Origin: Xanthomonas codiaei
GTDB lineage: Bacteria; Pseudomonadota; Gammaproteobacteria; Xanthomonadales; Xanthomonadaceae
Reading direction: 5' to 3'
NCBI RefSeq assembly: GCF_002939785.1
Contig: NZ_MDEC01000027.1
Location: 1 to 64,000, forward strand
Length of the DNA: 64,000 nt
Positions within the stretch are counted from its first letter, which is position 1; every line of letters starts with the position of its first letter. The translations under genes were made by a program, and so were the position numbers. The notes beneath the pieces were generated by a model. It did no database searches. It saw only the letters and a list, made by a program, of their open reading frames with translations, and was not told the DNA's origin. Below are positions 18,971 through 28,190 of the stretch, piece by piece.

Positions 18971-20335
18971 ATGGAAATGAAAGCGCATTCCCCGTACGAC
19001 GCGAGCCTGCGTGACCATCAGGCGGAACTCGCGCTTGATAGTTATTTCGATAAACACCGAAAAACAGGCATTGTTCTGCAGCGGATTTATCCTCCAACCG
19101 CATTCCCGCGTGTGCGCAGCCGGTTAGGTGGCTTGCCGCAGTTGCCGCAAGGCCTCGAATGGCCTGTGGGTGAGAGCTATGGAGAGTCGGCACCAATGCA
19201 TTTCATCGCACAGATCGACTGTGCGGAGTTACCGCGCATTGATACGTCGATGCCTCAGCGAGGCATGTTGTTCTTCTTCGCCGTGAACGACGAAGAGCAG
19301 ATCTGGGACACCGACAAGCCCCAGGACCGTGTCAGGGTGCTGTACGCAGAGGATGTGCCAGAGCAGCAGCCGGAGCGCCAAGCCCCGGAGCAGTTGCGTC
19401 CAATCCTGGACATTGACGCAGCAGACAGTCCGTATTCGGAACCCGGCTGGCTGCTACCTGGTGAACGTGGCCCGAGACTACAGGTGCGATGGCCCTTGGT
19501 CGCCCGCCGTATGGACACTTGGCCACAGGGGATGCTGCTGCAGGATGCCCCTCCGGGAAACGACACGAACGCCTACCTGCGACGGTGGTCGGAACTCCGA
19601 TTGGGAGCGGCGGTAGCAGCAACGGGGCTGATGCCTAAAGCTGGCGCCATTTTCCACTGGGAACGGCCGCTGTCCGAATCCTGGAAATTTCCTGCCCAAT
19701 GGCTGGGTTACCAGGGAGATTTTCCGCAAGTGGGCATCATCATTGATCGCCTGGCGCGAACCATCGGTAATGCACGAAGCAGAAAAACTCGCCATTTCGA
19801 TGCGCATCCCGATGTACTGGAGTGGGTGGAGCGTGCCAGCCGTCTCGGATGGGGAAATGTTCCTGACGAGGCGACCAGACAGGCATTCAGAACGTGGATC
19901 GTTGACCAGATAGGGGACGATCCCGACGGCGCGACACTCACCGACGTCACTATGGGCCGTGCCTTTACAGACGGTCTGCTAGCCACGGTTGCACACATTG
20001 CCAGCCTGCCGGAAGCGATCCCCCTAATTCCAGCCTGGCTCTACCGGGATCTGGAAGGCGAGCACTTGCCATATGCGGAAAGCCATCGTTATTACCCCGA
20101 TGGCCGGAGGCGTTGCGCCGAGGTGAACGTCCACCAGATGCTGGGGCACGTTCCGCTGTTACAGGGGGCCATGCCTGATATCGAGGGAGATCCGATCTGT
20201 CTGCTGCAGCTTGGGTGGGATCCTGCCATAGACCTTAAGTTCGGGGATTGTGGTCAAGCGACTTTCTGGATCGCCAGGGAGGATCTGGAAGCGCGCAACT
20301 TCGAGCGTGTGGCAGCTGTGGTGGAGGGGCATTAG
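18971..20335 (+). CDS. DUF1963 domain-containing protein (454 aa)
   Basis: I chose the ATG at 18971 because GGAG lies 10 bases before it; the frame starts upstream at 18935 without a site. It has the YwqG/DUF1963 pattern: RSRLGGLPQLPQGLEWP, MHFIAQIDCAELPRID, GMLFFFAVNDEEQIWD, then near the C-terminus HQMLGHVPLLQG...ICLLQLGWDPAIDLKFGDCGQATFWIAREDLEARNFE. This last part is the canonical DUF1963 end. Function unknown; probably cytoplasmic. It is related only distantly to the DUF1963 gene at 11749. The region reads slightly less GC-rich than its neighbours. Confidence 0.85.
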   Translation: MEMKAHSPYDASLRDHQAELALDSYFDKHRKTGIVLQRIYPPTAFPRVRSRLGGLPQLPQGLEWPVGESYGESAPMHFIAQIDCAELPRIDTSMPQRGMLFFFAVNDEEQIWDTDKPQDRVRVLYAEDVPEQQPERQAPEQLRPILDIDAADSPYSEPGWLLPGERGPRLQVRWPLVARRMDTWPQGMLLQDAPPGNDTNAYLRRWSELRLGAAVAATGLMPKAGAIFHWERPLSESWKFPAQWLGYQGDFPQVGIIIDRLARTIGNARSRKTRHFDAHPDVLEWVERASRLGWGNVPDEATRQAFRTWIVDQIGDDPDGATLTDVTMGRAFTDGLLATVAHIASLPEAIPLIPAWLYRDLEGEHLPYAESHRYYPDGRRRCAEVNVHQMLGHVPLLQGAMPDIEGDPICLLQLGWDPAIDLKFGDCGQATFWIAREDLEARNFERVAAVVEGH

Positions 20336-20509
20336 AGACTGCCCAACGGCACTCGCTCCGGCTCCGCGTCGCTGAAACACTGGCTGGCCCTCCAGGGCGG
20401 GGGGCGGCTGCCTGCGCCGGTTCGAAGGCAAGTGCTGCTTGCGAGCATCAGTTTGGACTAACTTGCTGGAAGCATCGTCGCCAGGTGTCCTGCGGTAGGT
20501 AAAAGTTGC

Positions 20510-21328
20510 TCAAGGCGCCGCAAAACGGAACAGCACCAGGCTGATGGCAAGAGTGCCCATGCCCGAAACCAGGCCGTAGACGGTCTCATGGCCCTTGGCA
20601 TAGCGCTTGGCGGCGGGCAGCAATTCGTCCAGTGCCAGGAACACCATCACCCCGGAGATCAGCCCGAACACCGCGCCGAACACCGCATCGGACAGCACGT
20701 CCGCCAGCGCCAGGTAGCCGATGCCGGCTCCGATCGGTTCGGCCAAGCCGCTCAACAGGCTGGCGCCGAATGCGTAGAACTTGTTGCGGGTGGCGAAATA
20801 CACCGGTACCGCGATGGCAATGCCTTCGGGAATGTTATGGATGGCGATGGCGAACGCCAGCGGCATGCCGACGGCCGGGCTTTCCAGGGTGGCGAAGAAG
20901 GTCGCCAGACCTTCGGGGAAATTGTGCGCGGTGATCGCGATCGCGGTCATCAGGCCCACGCGCCGGATGTAGGCGCGGTTGTCGTCGCGAAACTGCGGAT
21001 CGTCGGTGGACAGGCTCTGGTGCGGGTTGGGCACCAGGCGGTCGATCAGCATGATCAGCACCATGCCGGCCAGAAAGGTCAGGGTGCCGAAGGTGAACCC
21101 CAGTTTGTCGTTGTAGGCGCTGGAAAACGCGGCGATCGACTTGTTGAGGATCTCGGACAACGACACGTACACCATCGCGCCGCCGGCAAAGGCCAGCCCG
21201 AATGCGAGCAGGCGCGGGTTGGGCTTTCTGGCGAACACCACCATGAGGCTGCCCAGGCCGGTGGCCAGGCCCGCAGCCAGGGTGACCGCCAGCGCGATCC
21301 AGACATTGTGTGACGACACCTCAAGCAT
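20510..21328 (-). CDS. zupT: ZIP-family metal transporter ZupT (272 aa)
   Basis: Inner-membrane uptake of zinc and other divalent metals. About eight membrane segments are visible. The ZIP metal-site helices AITAHNFPEGLATF and AIAIHNIPEGIAIA carry the paired HNxPEG motifs, and the length matches E. coli ZupT (257). The cytoplasmic loop (PNPHQSLSTDDPQFRDDNR) is short and without a His-rich stretch. Convergent with the DUF1963 gene across a 174-bp gap without obvious features. The ~240 bp between it and the TonB-like gene contain no gene. Confidence 0.93.
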   Translation of the reverse strand: MLEVSSHNVWIALAVTLAAGLATGLGSLMVVFARKPNPRLLAFGLAFAGGAMVYVSLSEILNKSIAAFSSAYNDKLGFTFGTLTFLAGMVLIMLIDRLVPNPHQSLSTDDPQFRDDNRAYIRRVGLMTAIAITAHNFPEGLATFFATLESPAVGMPLAFAIAIHNIPEGIAIAVPVYFATRNKFYAFGASLLSGLAEPIGAGIGYLALADVLSDAVFGAVFGLISGVMVFLALDELLPAAKRYAKGHETVYGLVSGMGTLAISLVLFRFAAP

Positions 21329-21565
21329 GCGATGGGACGACCTCGTGAAATGGAGCCTTGTCCTGCGATGAGTGCATCACGCACCCGCGCAGCGGCGCTG
21401 CAGGATGGCAATGCCGCAATGACGAGCGCGTGGTGCCGCCGGCGGCCCAACGCGTCGGGCCGTCGCCGATGTACGCGGCGTAGTGTGCGCCGTCGTGCAC
21501 GGCGAAGACGGGCGCCTGGGCCCGCCTGCACACTGGAAAACCCACTGCCGTTGCAGTGGCGGTGC

Positions 21566-21994
21566 TCAACCGCCGCGTCGCGCCCGTTCTTCGATGGCGA
21601 AGCATTCGTCCGGCCGTGGGACCGGCGGCTTGAAGGCGACCGGCACCTGGATGGTTTGCGGCACCGCCTGCCCGTTGCGTGTGGCGGGCTTGAACTGCCA
21701 TTCGCGCACACGCGTCAAGGCCGCCTCGTCGAGCACCGGCTGGCCGCTACTCTGGGTCACCGCCACATCGGTGGGCTTGCCCTCGGTGCCGATCACCACG
21801 CGCAGGACGCTGGTGCCACCGACGCCAGCGCAGGCCAGCTCGGGGGCGTATTCCGGCGGCGGGGTCTTCAGCGCGGCCAGCTCGGTGGGGGCCACGGTGG
21901 GCGCCGCCGGCTGTTGCGCGGACTGGCCGCAGCCGGTCAGGCCGGTCACCAGGGCCAGGGCCAGGCCGGCGAGGGCGGCGCGGGACATACTCAT
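21566..21994 (-). CDS. TonB C-terminal domain lipoprotein (142 aa)
   Basis: Signal peptide with lipobox LTGC (Cys about 22), a short Ala/Pro linker, then a TonB_C fold: [53 protein letters not shown]. It lacks the N-terminal anchor and long Pro-rich spacer of true TonB, so it is more likely a periplasmic TonB-like protein than an energy transducer. The start overlaps the phhB stop by 4 bases (ATGA), so the two genes are translationally coupled. Confidence 0.88.
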   Translation of the reverse strand: MSMSRAALAGLALALVTGLTGCGQSAQQPAAPTVAPTELAALKTPPPEYAPELACAGVGGTSVLRVVIGTEGKPTDVAVTQSSGQPVLDEAALTRVREWQFKPATRNGQAVPQTIQVPVAFKPPVPRPDECFAIEERARRGG

Positions 21995-22347
21995 GCAGTG
22001 ACTCCCTGATCGTAGAGTTGCGCGGCCTTCGCGGCGCAGATGAAGTCGTTTTCGCTCAAGCCGCCCACGTCGTGGGTGGAATAGCGCACCACGACCCGGT
22101 CGTAATGCACGCCCAGGTCCGGATGGTGGTCTTCGCGGTGGGCGATCCAGGCCAGCGCATTCACGAAGGCCAGGGTGCGGTAGTAGTCGGCAAACCGAAA
22201 CGTGCGGGTAATCGCAGTACCGGCCTCGGCCAGCTCCCAGCCGGGCACCTGCGGCAGCAGTTCGGCCAGGCGCGCTTCGCCCAGTTTGTGGTCGCTGCCC
22301 TTGCGTGGGAGGCAGTGGGCCTGCTCCAGGGAGATCAGATCGGTCAT
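21991..22347 (-). CDS. phhB: Pterin-4a-carbinolamine dehydratase (118 aa)
   Basis: Regenerates tetrahydrobiopterin cofactor for phenylalanine hydroxylase. The active-site signature [22 protein letters not shown], the [27 protein letters not shown] stretch and the C-terminal [14 protein letters not shown] all match the family, and length is typical. I chose the internal ATG at 22347 (MTDLISL...), since homologues start there; the frame runs on to 22455 but into the divergent nfuA region. Confidence 0.93.
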   Translation of the reverse strand: MTDLISLEQAHCLPRKGSDHKLGEARLAELLPQVPGWELAEAGTAITRTFRFADYYRTLAFVNALAWIAHREDHHPDLGVHYDRVVVRYSTHDVGGLSENDFICAAKAAQLYDQGVTA

Positions 22348-22435
22348 GGCGGTCTCGCAGGGATGGGCGGACGGCGCCTCGCCAGGATCACGGTGTTCCA
22401 TGAGCGAGGGCGCATTGAGCGCTAGAATAACCCGC

Positions 22436-23035
22436 ATGATCCAGATATCCGACAAAGCCCAGACCTATTTCCGCAAGCTCATCGAACGCGAGGGCGTGCC
22501 CGGCATGGGCGTACGCCTGAGCGCGGTGGACCCGGGGACCCCGCGTGCCGATGCCAGGCTCGAGTTCGCAGAGCCGGCCGATCTCAACGGCGACGAGTGG
22601 GCGATCGACTGCGACGGCTTCACCTTGTATGTGGTCGCCGCCAGCGTGCCGTGGGTGGATGGTGCCGAGATCGACTACGTCACCCAGTCCACCGGCAACC
22701 AGCAGCTGACCATCAAGGCGCCCAAGATCAAGGGCGAGGCGCCGGCCGAATCGGCGTCGATGGTGGAGCGCGTGCGCTGGGTGGTGGAGAACGAGGTCAA
22801 TCCGCAGCTCGCCTCGCACGGTGGTCGCGTTGCCGTACAGGAAGTCTCCGCCGACGGCGTGGTGCTGCTGCGCTTCGGCGGCGGTTGCCATGGCTGTGGC
22901 ATGGCCGATGTTACGCTCAAGCAGGGCATCGAGAAGACCTTGATGGGGCGCGTGCCCGGAGTGACCGCGGTTCGCGACGCGACCGATCACGCCACCGGCG
23001 ACGCCCCGTACATTCCGCGCGACAGCGCGGCCTGA
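22436..23035 (+). CDS. nfuA: Fe/S biogenesis protein NfuA (199 aa)
   Basis: Delivers 4Fe-4S clusters to target proteins. An N-terminal degenerate A-type domain ([17 protein letters not shown]...) is fused to a C-terminal Nfu domain with the cluster-binding CxxC in [19 protein letters not shown]. The ATG at 22436 matches the known N-terminus; the frame extends upstream only through the phhB shadow. A TAGAAT hexamer about 12 bp upstream could be the -10 box. Confidence 0.95.
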   Translation: MIQISDKAQTYFRKLIEREGVPGMGVRLSAVDPGTPRADARLEFAEPADLNGDEWAIDCDGFTLYVVAASVPWVDGAEIDYVTQSTGNQQLTIKAPKIKGEAPAESASMVERVRWVVENEVNPQLASHGGRVAVQEVSADGVVLLRFGGGCHGCGMADVTLKQGIEKTLMGRVPGVTAVRDATDHATGDAPYIPRDSAA

Positions 23036-23048
23036 TTCCGCACCACCG

Positions 23049-24830
23049 GTGATAACGGCTGCCGATCTGCTGCAGGCACTGCGCGCGCGCATGCCGGGCA
23101 AGCTCATTCTGGATCGGCGCACCGGGCTGCCATACGGCTGGGCGATCTGGATGCGCAGCCGTGGCGATGCCGCGGCGCCATTCAACGATGACCACGTGAT
23201 GGATGTGCTGCTGGCGCGTCCACCGGCTGCATATGGCGCCGGTGCTACCAGGTTGCTGACGCCGTTCCAGGCGTTTCGTAGCCTGTGGTGGCAGCACTGG
23301 GAGCCACGCCCACGCGATCAGCGCACGCAACACTGGCTGGCCATGCTCGGTAGCGTGCTGATCCACATCGGCTTCATCGCCTTGCTGATCTGGGTGGTCG
23401 CCGTGCGCTGGGCGCCGGAGGACAACACACAAGGCGAGGAGTCGTGGGTGCGGATGACGTTCATCGGCGATGGCGCGGCCGAGCAGGGGGGCGGGCAAGG
23501 GGAGCCGTCCTCAGCCTCGCCGCCTGCTGCCGGCGAGGCTGCCACGGCGCAGAACGCCAGCGCAGCAAGCGGGAACCCGGCCGAGGCGACGACGCCACCT
23601 TCGGTGCCGCCGCAGGCAACCGAACCCACTGAGTCCGCCAGCACGGCGCAAACGACGGATACCGCCCCCGAACCGGCGGTCGCTGCTGCCAGCGAACCGG
23701 CGGCGCCCGAGGTGCCGCAAGTGACGGTGCAGGTGCCGCCGGTCACGATCGAATCGCCGTTGCAGGTCACTGAAACACCGATTGCCACCACCGACTTCGT
23801 GGTGCCGCCACCGCCGAGCATCACCGTGGCGCCACGTCCCGTGGCGCCGTCGGCACCGCAGATCGAGGTGCGTCAGCGCGATATCCAGACCGTGACCGAG
23901 CGGCCGGCGCTGCGCGAGCTGCAGCGCCCCGCGCCTGCAGTGGCGGTGCGCGCGGCAACGGCGCCGGCGGTGCGCGAGCGCGAGATCGTGGTGCCCGACC
24001 AGCCCCAGCTCACAGCGCCCGTGATCCGGCCCCGCGAGCTCACGCCCAGCGTGCGCATGCCGGAGGTTGCGGTGCGTGCCACCGAATTGCCCAGCGTGCC
24101 GGAACCAACTCCGGTCCCCCCTGCGCCGCCAGCGCAACCGGCGGCGGCCAAGCCGGCGACCTCGTCGGCGACGGCCAGCACGCCGGCTGCGCAGCCTTCG
24201 CCAGCTACTTCGGCAACACCAACGGCGCAGGCCAAGCCAGCCACACCCGCGCAGGCCGAGAAGGCGGCAGCCTCTTCCGCTGCCACGCCTGCTTCCAGCA
24301 ACAACGCCGGTCCGCAAGCGGCCGACCGTAGTGGCGGTTGGGATGTCGCGGCCAATGCCGACGACTGGAGCAAATCCGACCGCAACCGGCGCGGCGACAC
24401 CAGCGGCGCGAACGGCCAACGCGATGGTGTTTTCAACAGCGACGGCAGCGTGCGGGTGGCTGGTGCCGGCGATGCCGGCAGCGGCGCCGGCGATCGTGGG
24501 CCGCCGGGTAGCGAGACCGACACCTGGACCCGCGACCAGATCGCCCAGGGCGGCACCTGGCTCAAGCGCCCGCCGTACGGCTACACGCCGACCTCGCTGG
24601 ACAAGTACTGGATGCCCAACCAGTCGCTGTTGCAGGAATGGGTGCGCCGCGGACTGAAGAAGATCGAGATCCCGATTCCGGGCACCACCACCAAGATCAG
24701 CTGCGTGGTGTCGCTGCTGCAGTTTGGCGGCGGCTGCGGTCTCAGCGACCCCAACCTCAACGACCAACCGGCCACCGCTAGGCCGCCGCCGGATGTACCG
24801 TTCAAGCGCGAGTTGCAGGAAGACAATTGA
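23049..24830 (+). CDS. Pro/Ala/Thr-rich single-pass membrane protein (up to 593 aa)
   Basis: Cytoplasmic N-terminal ~110 residues, one membrane segment (HIGFIALLIWVVAVRW), then ~350 residues of Ala/Pro/Thr/Val repeat, and a C-terminal folded region with SLLQFGGGCGLSDPNL. The layout (anchor, long rigid linker, small end domain) recalls TonB/TolA-like or cell-envelope spanning proteins, but no TonB_C fold is seen. I do not recognise a function; similar proteins are called transmembrane repetitive proteins in Xanthomonas. Start uncertain: GTG at 23049 lacks a ribosome site; ATG at 23091 or 23151 is possible. Lies 13 bp after nfuA. Confidence 0.75.
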   Translation: MITAADLLQALRARMPGKLILDRRTGLPYGWAIWMRSRGDAAAPFNDDHVMDVLLARPPAAYGAGATRLLTPFQAFRSLWWQHWEPRPRDQRTQHWLAMLGSVLIHIGFIALLIWVVAVRWAPEDNTQGEESWVRMTFIGDGAAEQGGGQGEPSSASPPAAGEAATAQNASAASGNPAEATTPPSVPPQATEPTESASTAQTTDTAPEPAVAAASEPAAPEVPQVTVQVPPVTIESPLQVTETPIATTDFVVPPPPSITVAPRPVAPSAPQIEVRQRDIQTVTERPALRELQRPAPAVAVRAATAPAVREREIVVPDQPQLTAPVIRPRELTPSVRMPEVAVRATELPSVPEPTPVPPAPPAQPAAAKPATSSATASTPAAQPSPATSATPTAQAKPATPAQAEKAAASSAATPASSNNAGPQAADRSGGWDVAANADDWSKSDRNRRGDTSGANGQRDGVFNSDGSVRVAGAGDAGSGAGDRGPPGSETDTWTRDQIAQGGTWLKRPPYGYTPTSLDKYWMPNQSLLQEWVRRGLKKIEIPIPGTTTKISCVVSLLQFGGGCGLSDPNLNDQPATARPPPDVPFKRELQEDN

Positions 24831-24962
24831 GCGGTGCGGTGATGGCAAGCGAGGTCGGTGCTTGATGAAGACGCAACCGCCACAGCGGGGTAGGGATGGG
24901 CGGTCATGCCGCCAGCGGTCAGGCGCAGGCCAATGCCTGTCAGGCATCGACCAGAGGGCGCC

Positions 24963-25613
24963 TTGACCAGCGGCGGCCGCGAGTTGTTGAAATGGTTGGC
25001 TGCCGTTTTCATGACCGGCGACCATGCCTTGAAGATTCTCTGGCTAGGCTATGTGCCGGGCGTTGCCGAGCTGGGGCGGGTGGCTTTTCCGCTGTTTGCA
25101 CTGGTCCTTGCCTATAACCTGGCGCAGCCCAGTGCCGACATCGAAAAATCGGTGAAACGCCTGTTTGTCTGGGGCGCGATCGCAACGCCGATCGCGGCAG
25201 TCGCATTTCAGCGGGTCTTTCCGCTCAATGTGCTGCTGGCATTTGCACTGGCAGCCGTATGCATTCTGGCAATCGAGCGCCGTCGATGGATCGTTCTGGC
25301 ACCGTGCGCACTGCTTGCGCCAGCAGCGGTCGATTACCAGTGGACCGGGCTGGCCATCGTACTCGGCGGATGGTTATTCTGGCGCAACCCATGGCGCTGG
25401 CAATCTCCCAAATGGATATCCGCCTGCGTACTGATCGGCCTGCCTGTATTGGCACTGTGTTTCGTCAACGACAACTTCTGGGCGTTGATGGCGTTGCCGT
25501 TGCTGGGGCTTGCGGCACTACCGATTCCGGTGCGACGCACGCGCACTGCGTTCTACGCCTACTACATAGGACACCTGGTGGTGCTGGTTGCGGTGTCCTA
25601 CGCAGTGATCTGA
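24963..25613 (+). CDS. TraX-like polytopic membrane protein (about 216 aa)
   Basis: Begins LTSGGRELLKWLAAVFMTGDHALKIL, the N-terminal pattern of the TraX family (acyltransferase-like membrane proteins; F-plasmid TraX acetylates pilin). Six to eight hydrophobic segments follow. I prefer the TTG at 24963, preceded by AGAGGG, over the ATG at 24906. No conjugation genes are nearby, so this is probably a chromosomal relative with an unknown acceptor. The 130 bp before it and the 269 bp after it contain no recognisable gene. Confidence 0.75.
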   Translation: MTSGGRELLKWLAAVFMTGDHALKILWLGYVPGVAELGRVAFPLFALVLAYNLAQPSADIEKSVKRLFVWGAIATPIAAVAFQRVFPLNVLLAFALAAVCILAIERRRWIVLAPCALLAPAAVDYQWTGLAIVLGGWLFWRNPWRWQSPKWISACVLIGLPVLALCFVNDNFWALMALPLLGLAALPIPVRRTRTAFYAYYIGHLVVLVAVSYAVI

Positions 25614-25882
25614 GAGCACTTGGCTCACCATTGGCCGTGTCTGGATTTTGCAGGTAACTCAAGAAGCGATCGTTGCGGCACAGCACACGCGGACTGTCCA
25701 CGCCGCGCGGCAGGCTGCGGGGACGTCGAGCGCAGTCGCCGCGACCGATACGGCTTACCGCATCATTCGATCGCGTTGATCGGACCTTCCTTAAAGCGTC
25801 GTGGAACGAGCGCGGTATTTCGCATGTCGAATGAGCTCATTCAGCAACCGACATGGGGCGGCATCTTCAGTCCGGCGAGGCT

Positions 25883-26593
25883 TCAACACGTCATTCCATG
25901 ACTATTACAGGGCAGCACTTCGCTAGCGTGCCAGTCCTTGACCAGCTGCCGGCGGTTTCCCGGATAGCGTTCATCCAGAATACGCGCGCTTGCGATGTCG
26001 CTCATGCCGATGAGGCGGAACTGGCTGTCCTGCTCACACCAGGCAGCAATGGAGCGGGTGCCATCGACCAAGCCCAGCATGATTGGCCAGATCCGTTGTT
26101 CGTCGGTGGGTGCGTGTGCGATCGACAAGGTGATGCTCAGGATGCGCTGCTCGCGAAGCGCTCTGCGGATCTCGCTCAGATTCAACGGCGCGGTAACATA
26201 GGAAGGATGACCCACGTATACCGCATCGTCGTCGAGCATCGGACGCATGTCCGGAGGCAGGACTGCATTGATTTTGGCCAGGGCATTGGCCACAGCCAGT
26301 GTTAGCGGCACATCCGCCTGACGACTGACCCACTGGGCACCGATCACCAGCGCCTGGATTTCCTCTTCGGTGAACGACAGTGGTGGCAGCAGCGATCCAG
26401 GGCGCAGCAGGTAACCAACACCTGCTTCGCCGGCGATATCGGCGCCCATATCCTGCAACGTTGCAATGTCGCGTCGGATCGTGCGCAAAGAGACGCCGAG
26501 CTCGCGCGCGAGAACTCCGCCCGACACCGTCCTACGGTGCCGGCGAAGCGTTTGCATCAGATCGAACAGTCGATGCGTTCGGGCCATGCTCAT
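25883..26593 (-). CDS. YafY-type transcriptional regulator with HTH and WYL domains (236 aa)
   Basis: N-terminal winged helix (RTHRLFDLMQTLRRHRRTVSG, then LGVSLRTIRRDIATLQ) and a WYL-domain C-terminus with RSIAAWCEQDSQFRLIGMSDI, as in YafY/DeoR-type regulators. WYL domains bind ligands or nucleic acids. Its ATG overlaps the stop of the upstream truncated oxidoreductase (ATGA), so the two were a coupled operon. Xanthomonas YafY relatives often sit beside oxidoreductase genes they control; here that partner is damaged. Confidence 0.88.
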   Translation of the reverse strand: MSMARTHRLFDLMQTLRRHRRTVSGGVLARELGVSLRTIRRDIATLQDMGADIAGEAGVGYLLRPGSLLPPLSFTEEEIQALVIGAQWVSRQADVPLTLAVANALAKINAVLPPDMRPMLDDDAVYVGHPSYVTAPLNLSEIRRALREQRILSITLSIAHAPTDEQRIWPIMLGLVDGTRSIAAWCEQDSQFRLIGMSDIASARILDERYPGNRRQLVKDWHASEVLPCNSHGMTC

Positions 26594-27033
26594 TCCATCG
26601 CGACGACGCCCTTGCCACCGAGCTTGCGACCTTGCTCAAGCTCGCTGATCAAGCCGATGGCATCACTCAACGCGACGGTTTCTCCTATGGGAAGTTTGAA
26701 CCTGTTTTCCAATGCGGCACCTGCAAGCTTTTCCAAAATCTCAGGACGCGGCGTGCAGATGATAGGCTTCAGGCGGCGGTCGAACACGGCTCGGATGAAC
26801 TTGCCAGGGCCGGGATTCAGGTCCAGGTAGCTCCCTCCTTGGCGCAGCAAAGCCACACCCTCTGCAACGCGCATGCTGGCTGCGGTGTCGTAGACCACGT
26901 CGAAGCGCGCAGCAAGCGACGACAGCGCCGTCGCGCGGTAGTCGTACACGTGCTGCATGCCGAGTGACCCCTCGAGCCGCATTGTTTCTGGGCCGCCATA
27001 ACGGTGGTACTGAATGCGTTTGAAGCGGGACAT
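26590..27033 (-). pseudogene. Internally deleted zinc-type/quinone oxidoreductase (147 aa in frame)
   Basis: The first ~22 residues (MSRFKRIQYHRYGGPETMRL) are a typical start of a medium-chain quinone oxidoreductase. They jump directly to SLGMQHVYDYRATALSSLAARFDVVYDTAA and the family's C-terminal half, ending GRKLGGKGVVAME. About 150 residues are missing, including most of the GroES-like catalytic domain and the GxGxxG nucleotide site. The deletion keeps the frame and AAGGAG before the ATG at 27033 is intact, so a short protein may still be made, but not a working enzyme. The upstream gap (27034-27319) presumably holds the promoter. Confidence 0.75.
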
Positions 27034-27319
27034 GGTGCAACTCCTTCGGATGCAGCGATGGGCGTCTAACAGCGCTTTACAGCGCTGCATTGCTTGCCCA
27101 GTCATCCTAGGAGGCAGTGGTGCCAGTTTCTGTCACCAGTCATACTGCCTGCCTTGCATTCTGAGTACTACCATGGCGACTCAGCGATGTGTCGAGCCGG
27201 CACTTCGAGTGATCACCCCAGTGCGGCCAGCGGTAGGTTCCAGGCTCAGTCACCTGGCCATGCGAAGAATTTTCCTCCGAGCACCGCAGGCTGGGTGTCG
27301 ATAATGAATGAGCCCACCG

Positions 27320-27700
27320 CTAGTTCCCCTTTGCGCTGAGCTGGACAGGTACGGTCTCGATCAGCGTGCACGACAGAATCATCGGCTGTGTTGCCTGCAC
27401 GTATTTTCTGAAATGGGGGGATTGGATATGGGCGCGATACGCCTGCTCGCTGGCGTAGATTTCAAAGAAACGCAGGCGGTTAGGGGCGCCTTTTTCCGCT
27501 ACCGAATAGATGGCCAGCACGCCGGGCTCTACACGGATGGATTCCTCCATTTCTTGCTTGACCGCTGCCGTGTAGGCATCGAGTTGGTCAGGAGCGATCA
27601 CCAGTTCGGCGATGCGCACGACCGTCGTGGCCTGAGCATGCAGGCTGCCTGCAGCGACGGTGGCGCACAGCATACTGGCAGCAATGATCCAGGATTTCAT
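27320..27700 (-). CDS. Secreted antibiotic-biosynthesis-monooxygenase-fold protein (126 aa)
   Basis: A signal peptide (MKSWIIAASMLCATVAAGSLHAQA) is followed by an ABM/YgiN-like dimeric alpha-beta barrel domain: VVRIAELVIAPDQLDAYTAAVKQEMEESIRVEPGVLAIYSV, RFFEIYASEQAYRAHIQSPHFRKY. Such proteins act on quinols or have unknown roles. GAGGAAG before the ATG at 27700 supports the start. It lies between a LysR remnant and the damaged quinone oxidoreductase, all on one strand, suggesting a former quinone-related locus. Confidence 0.87.
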   Translation of the reverse strand: MKSWIIAASMLCATVAAGSLHAQATTVVRIAELVIAPDQLDAYTAAVKQEMEESIRVEPGVLAIYSVAEKGAPNRLRFFEIYASEQAYRAHIQSPHFRKYVQATQPMILSCTLIETVPVQLSAKGN

Positions 27701-27712
27701 AGGCGTACTTCC

Positions 27713-27949
27713 TCAGGTGTTCAGGTACTTCGGCAGTTCATCGACCAACGCGTCGATCGCCAGGCGTGAGCACAGTGGCAGGTGGGGACAGCCGGGCCAC
27801 ACCGCGTAGCAGTCCATAGTCGCAGTGGGCCTGGTTCCCCAGGCTTCGACCAGTTCGCCATGTCGCAGGCGTTCCCGAATCAAGCCGTACGGCAGCCAGG
27901 CGAACCCCATGGCCGCGACGGCAGTATCGGCAATCAGCTGTTCGCGCAT
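27713..27949 (-). pseudogene. C-terminal fragment of a LysR-family regulator
   Basis: Seventy-eight residues (GFAWLPYGLIRERLRHGELVE, ...YAVWPGCPHLPLCSRLAIDALVDELP) match the end of a LysR substrate-binding domain. The DNA-binding domain and most of the effector domain are absent; the frame meets a stop at 28004-28006 upstream. The break is next to the repeat cluster and the prophage, so the gene was probably cut by insertion or rearrangement there. Confidence 0.75.
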
Positions 27950-28023
27950 GTAGACACGCCGGCGCTGCGCACAGCGTGGGCAGCAGGCTGAACTCGACCG
28001 CTTTCAGTCACCAGCACTGTGCA

Positions 28024-28128
28024 GGATGGGATACAGAATTAATACCCATGAAGGTCGATTTCGCCGGATGGGATACAGATTTACTGGCCAAAAGGATACG
28101 TATCAGGGCCAAAAAGGACACGGATTTA
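28024..28128. repeat. Cluster of four degenerate ~20-bp repeats at the chromosome/prophage junction
   Basis: GGATGGGATACAGA occurs exactly at 28024-28037 and 28066-28079. Looser copies follow: GGCCAAAAGGATACGTAT (28086-28103) and GGCCAAAAAGGACACGGATT (28107-28126). The shared core is about GGATACNGATTTA, always in one direction. They sit just after the broken LysR end. Multiple terminal repeats of this kind occur at the ends of IS21-like elements, but no transposase is present, so origin is open. Confidence 0.6.
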
Positions 28129-28190
28129 GGGTATCCGGACAGCGGCCGCGTGAGCGCAGCAGCAAACGAGCGCAACCAGTTGCGCAAGCG

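Noticed and set aside
23511-25025. 504-aa minus-strand frame
   Set aside because: Antisense of the Ala/Pro-rich membrane protein; composition (Arg/Gly/His runs) is typical of reverse reading of repetitive GC-rich codons.
28024-28128. CRISPR array
   Set aside because: Only four degenerate units, unequal spacing, no spacers of constant length and no cas genes.
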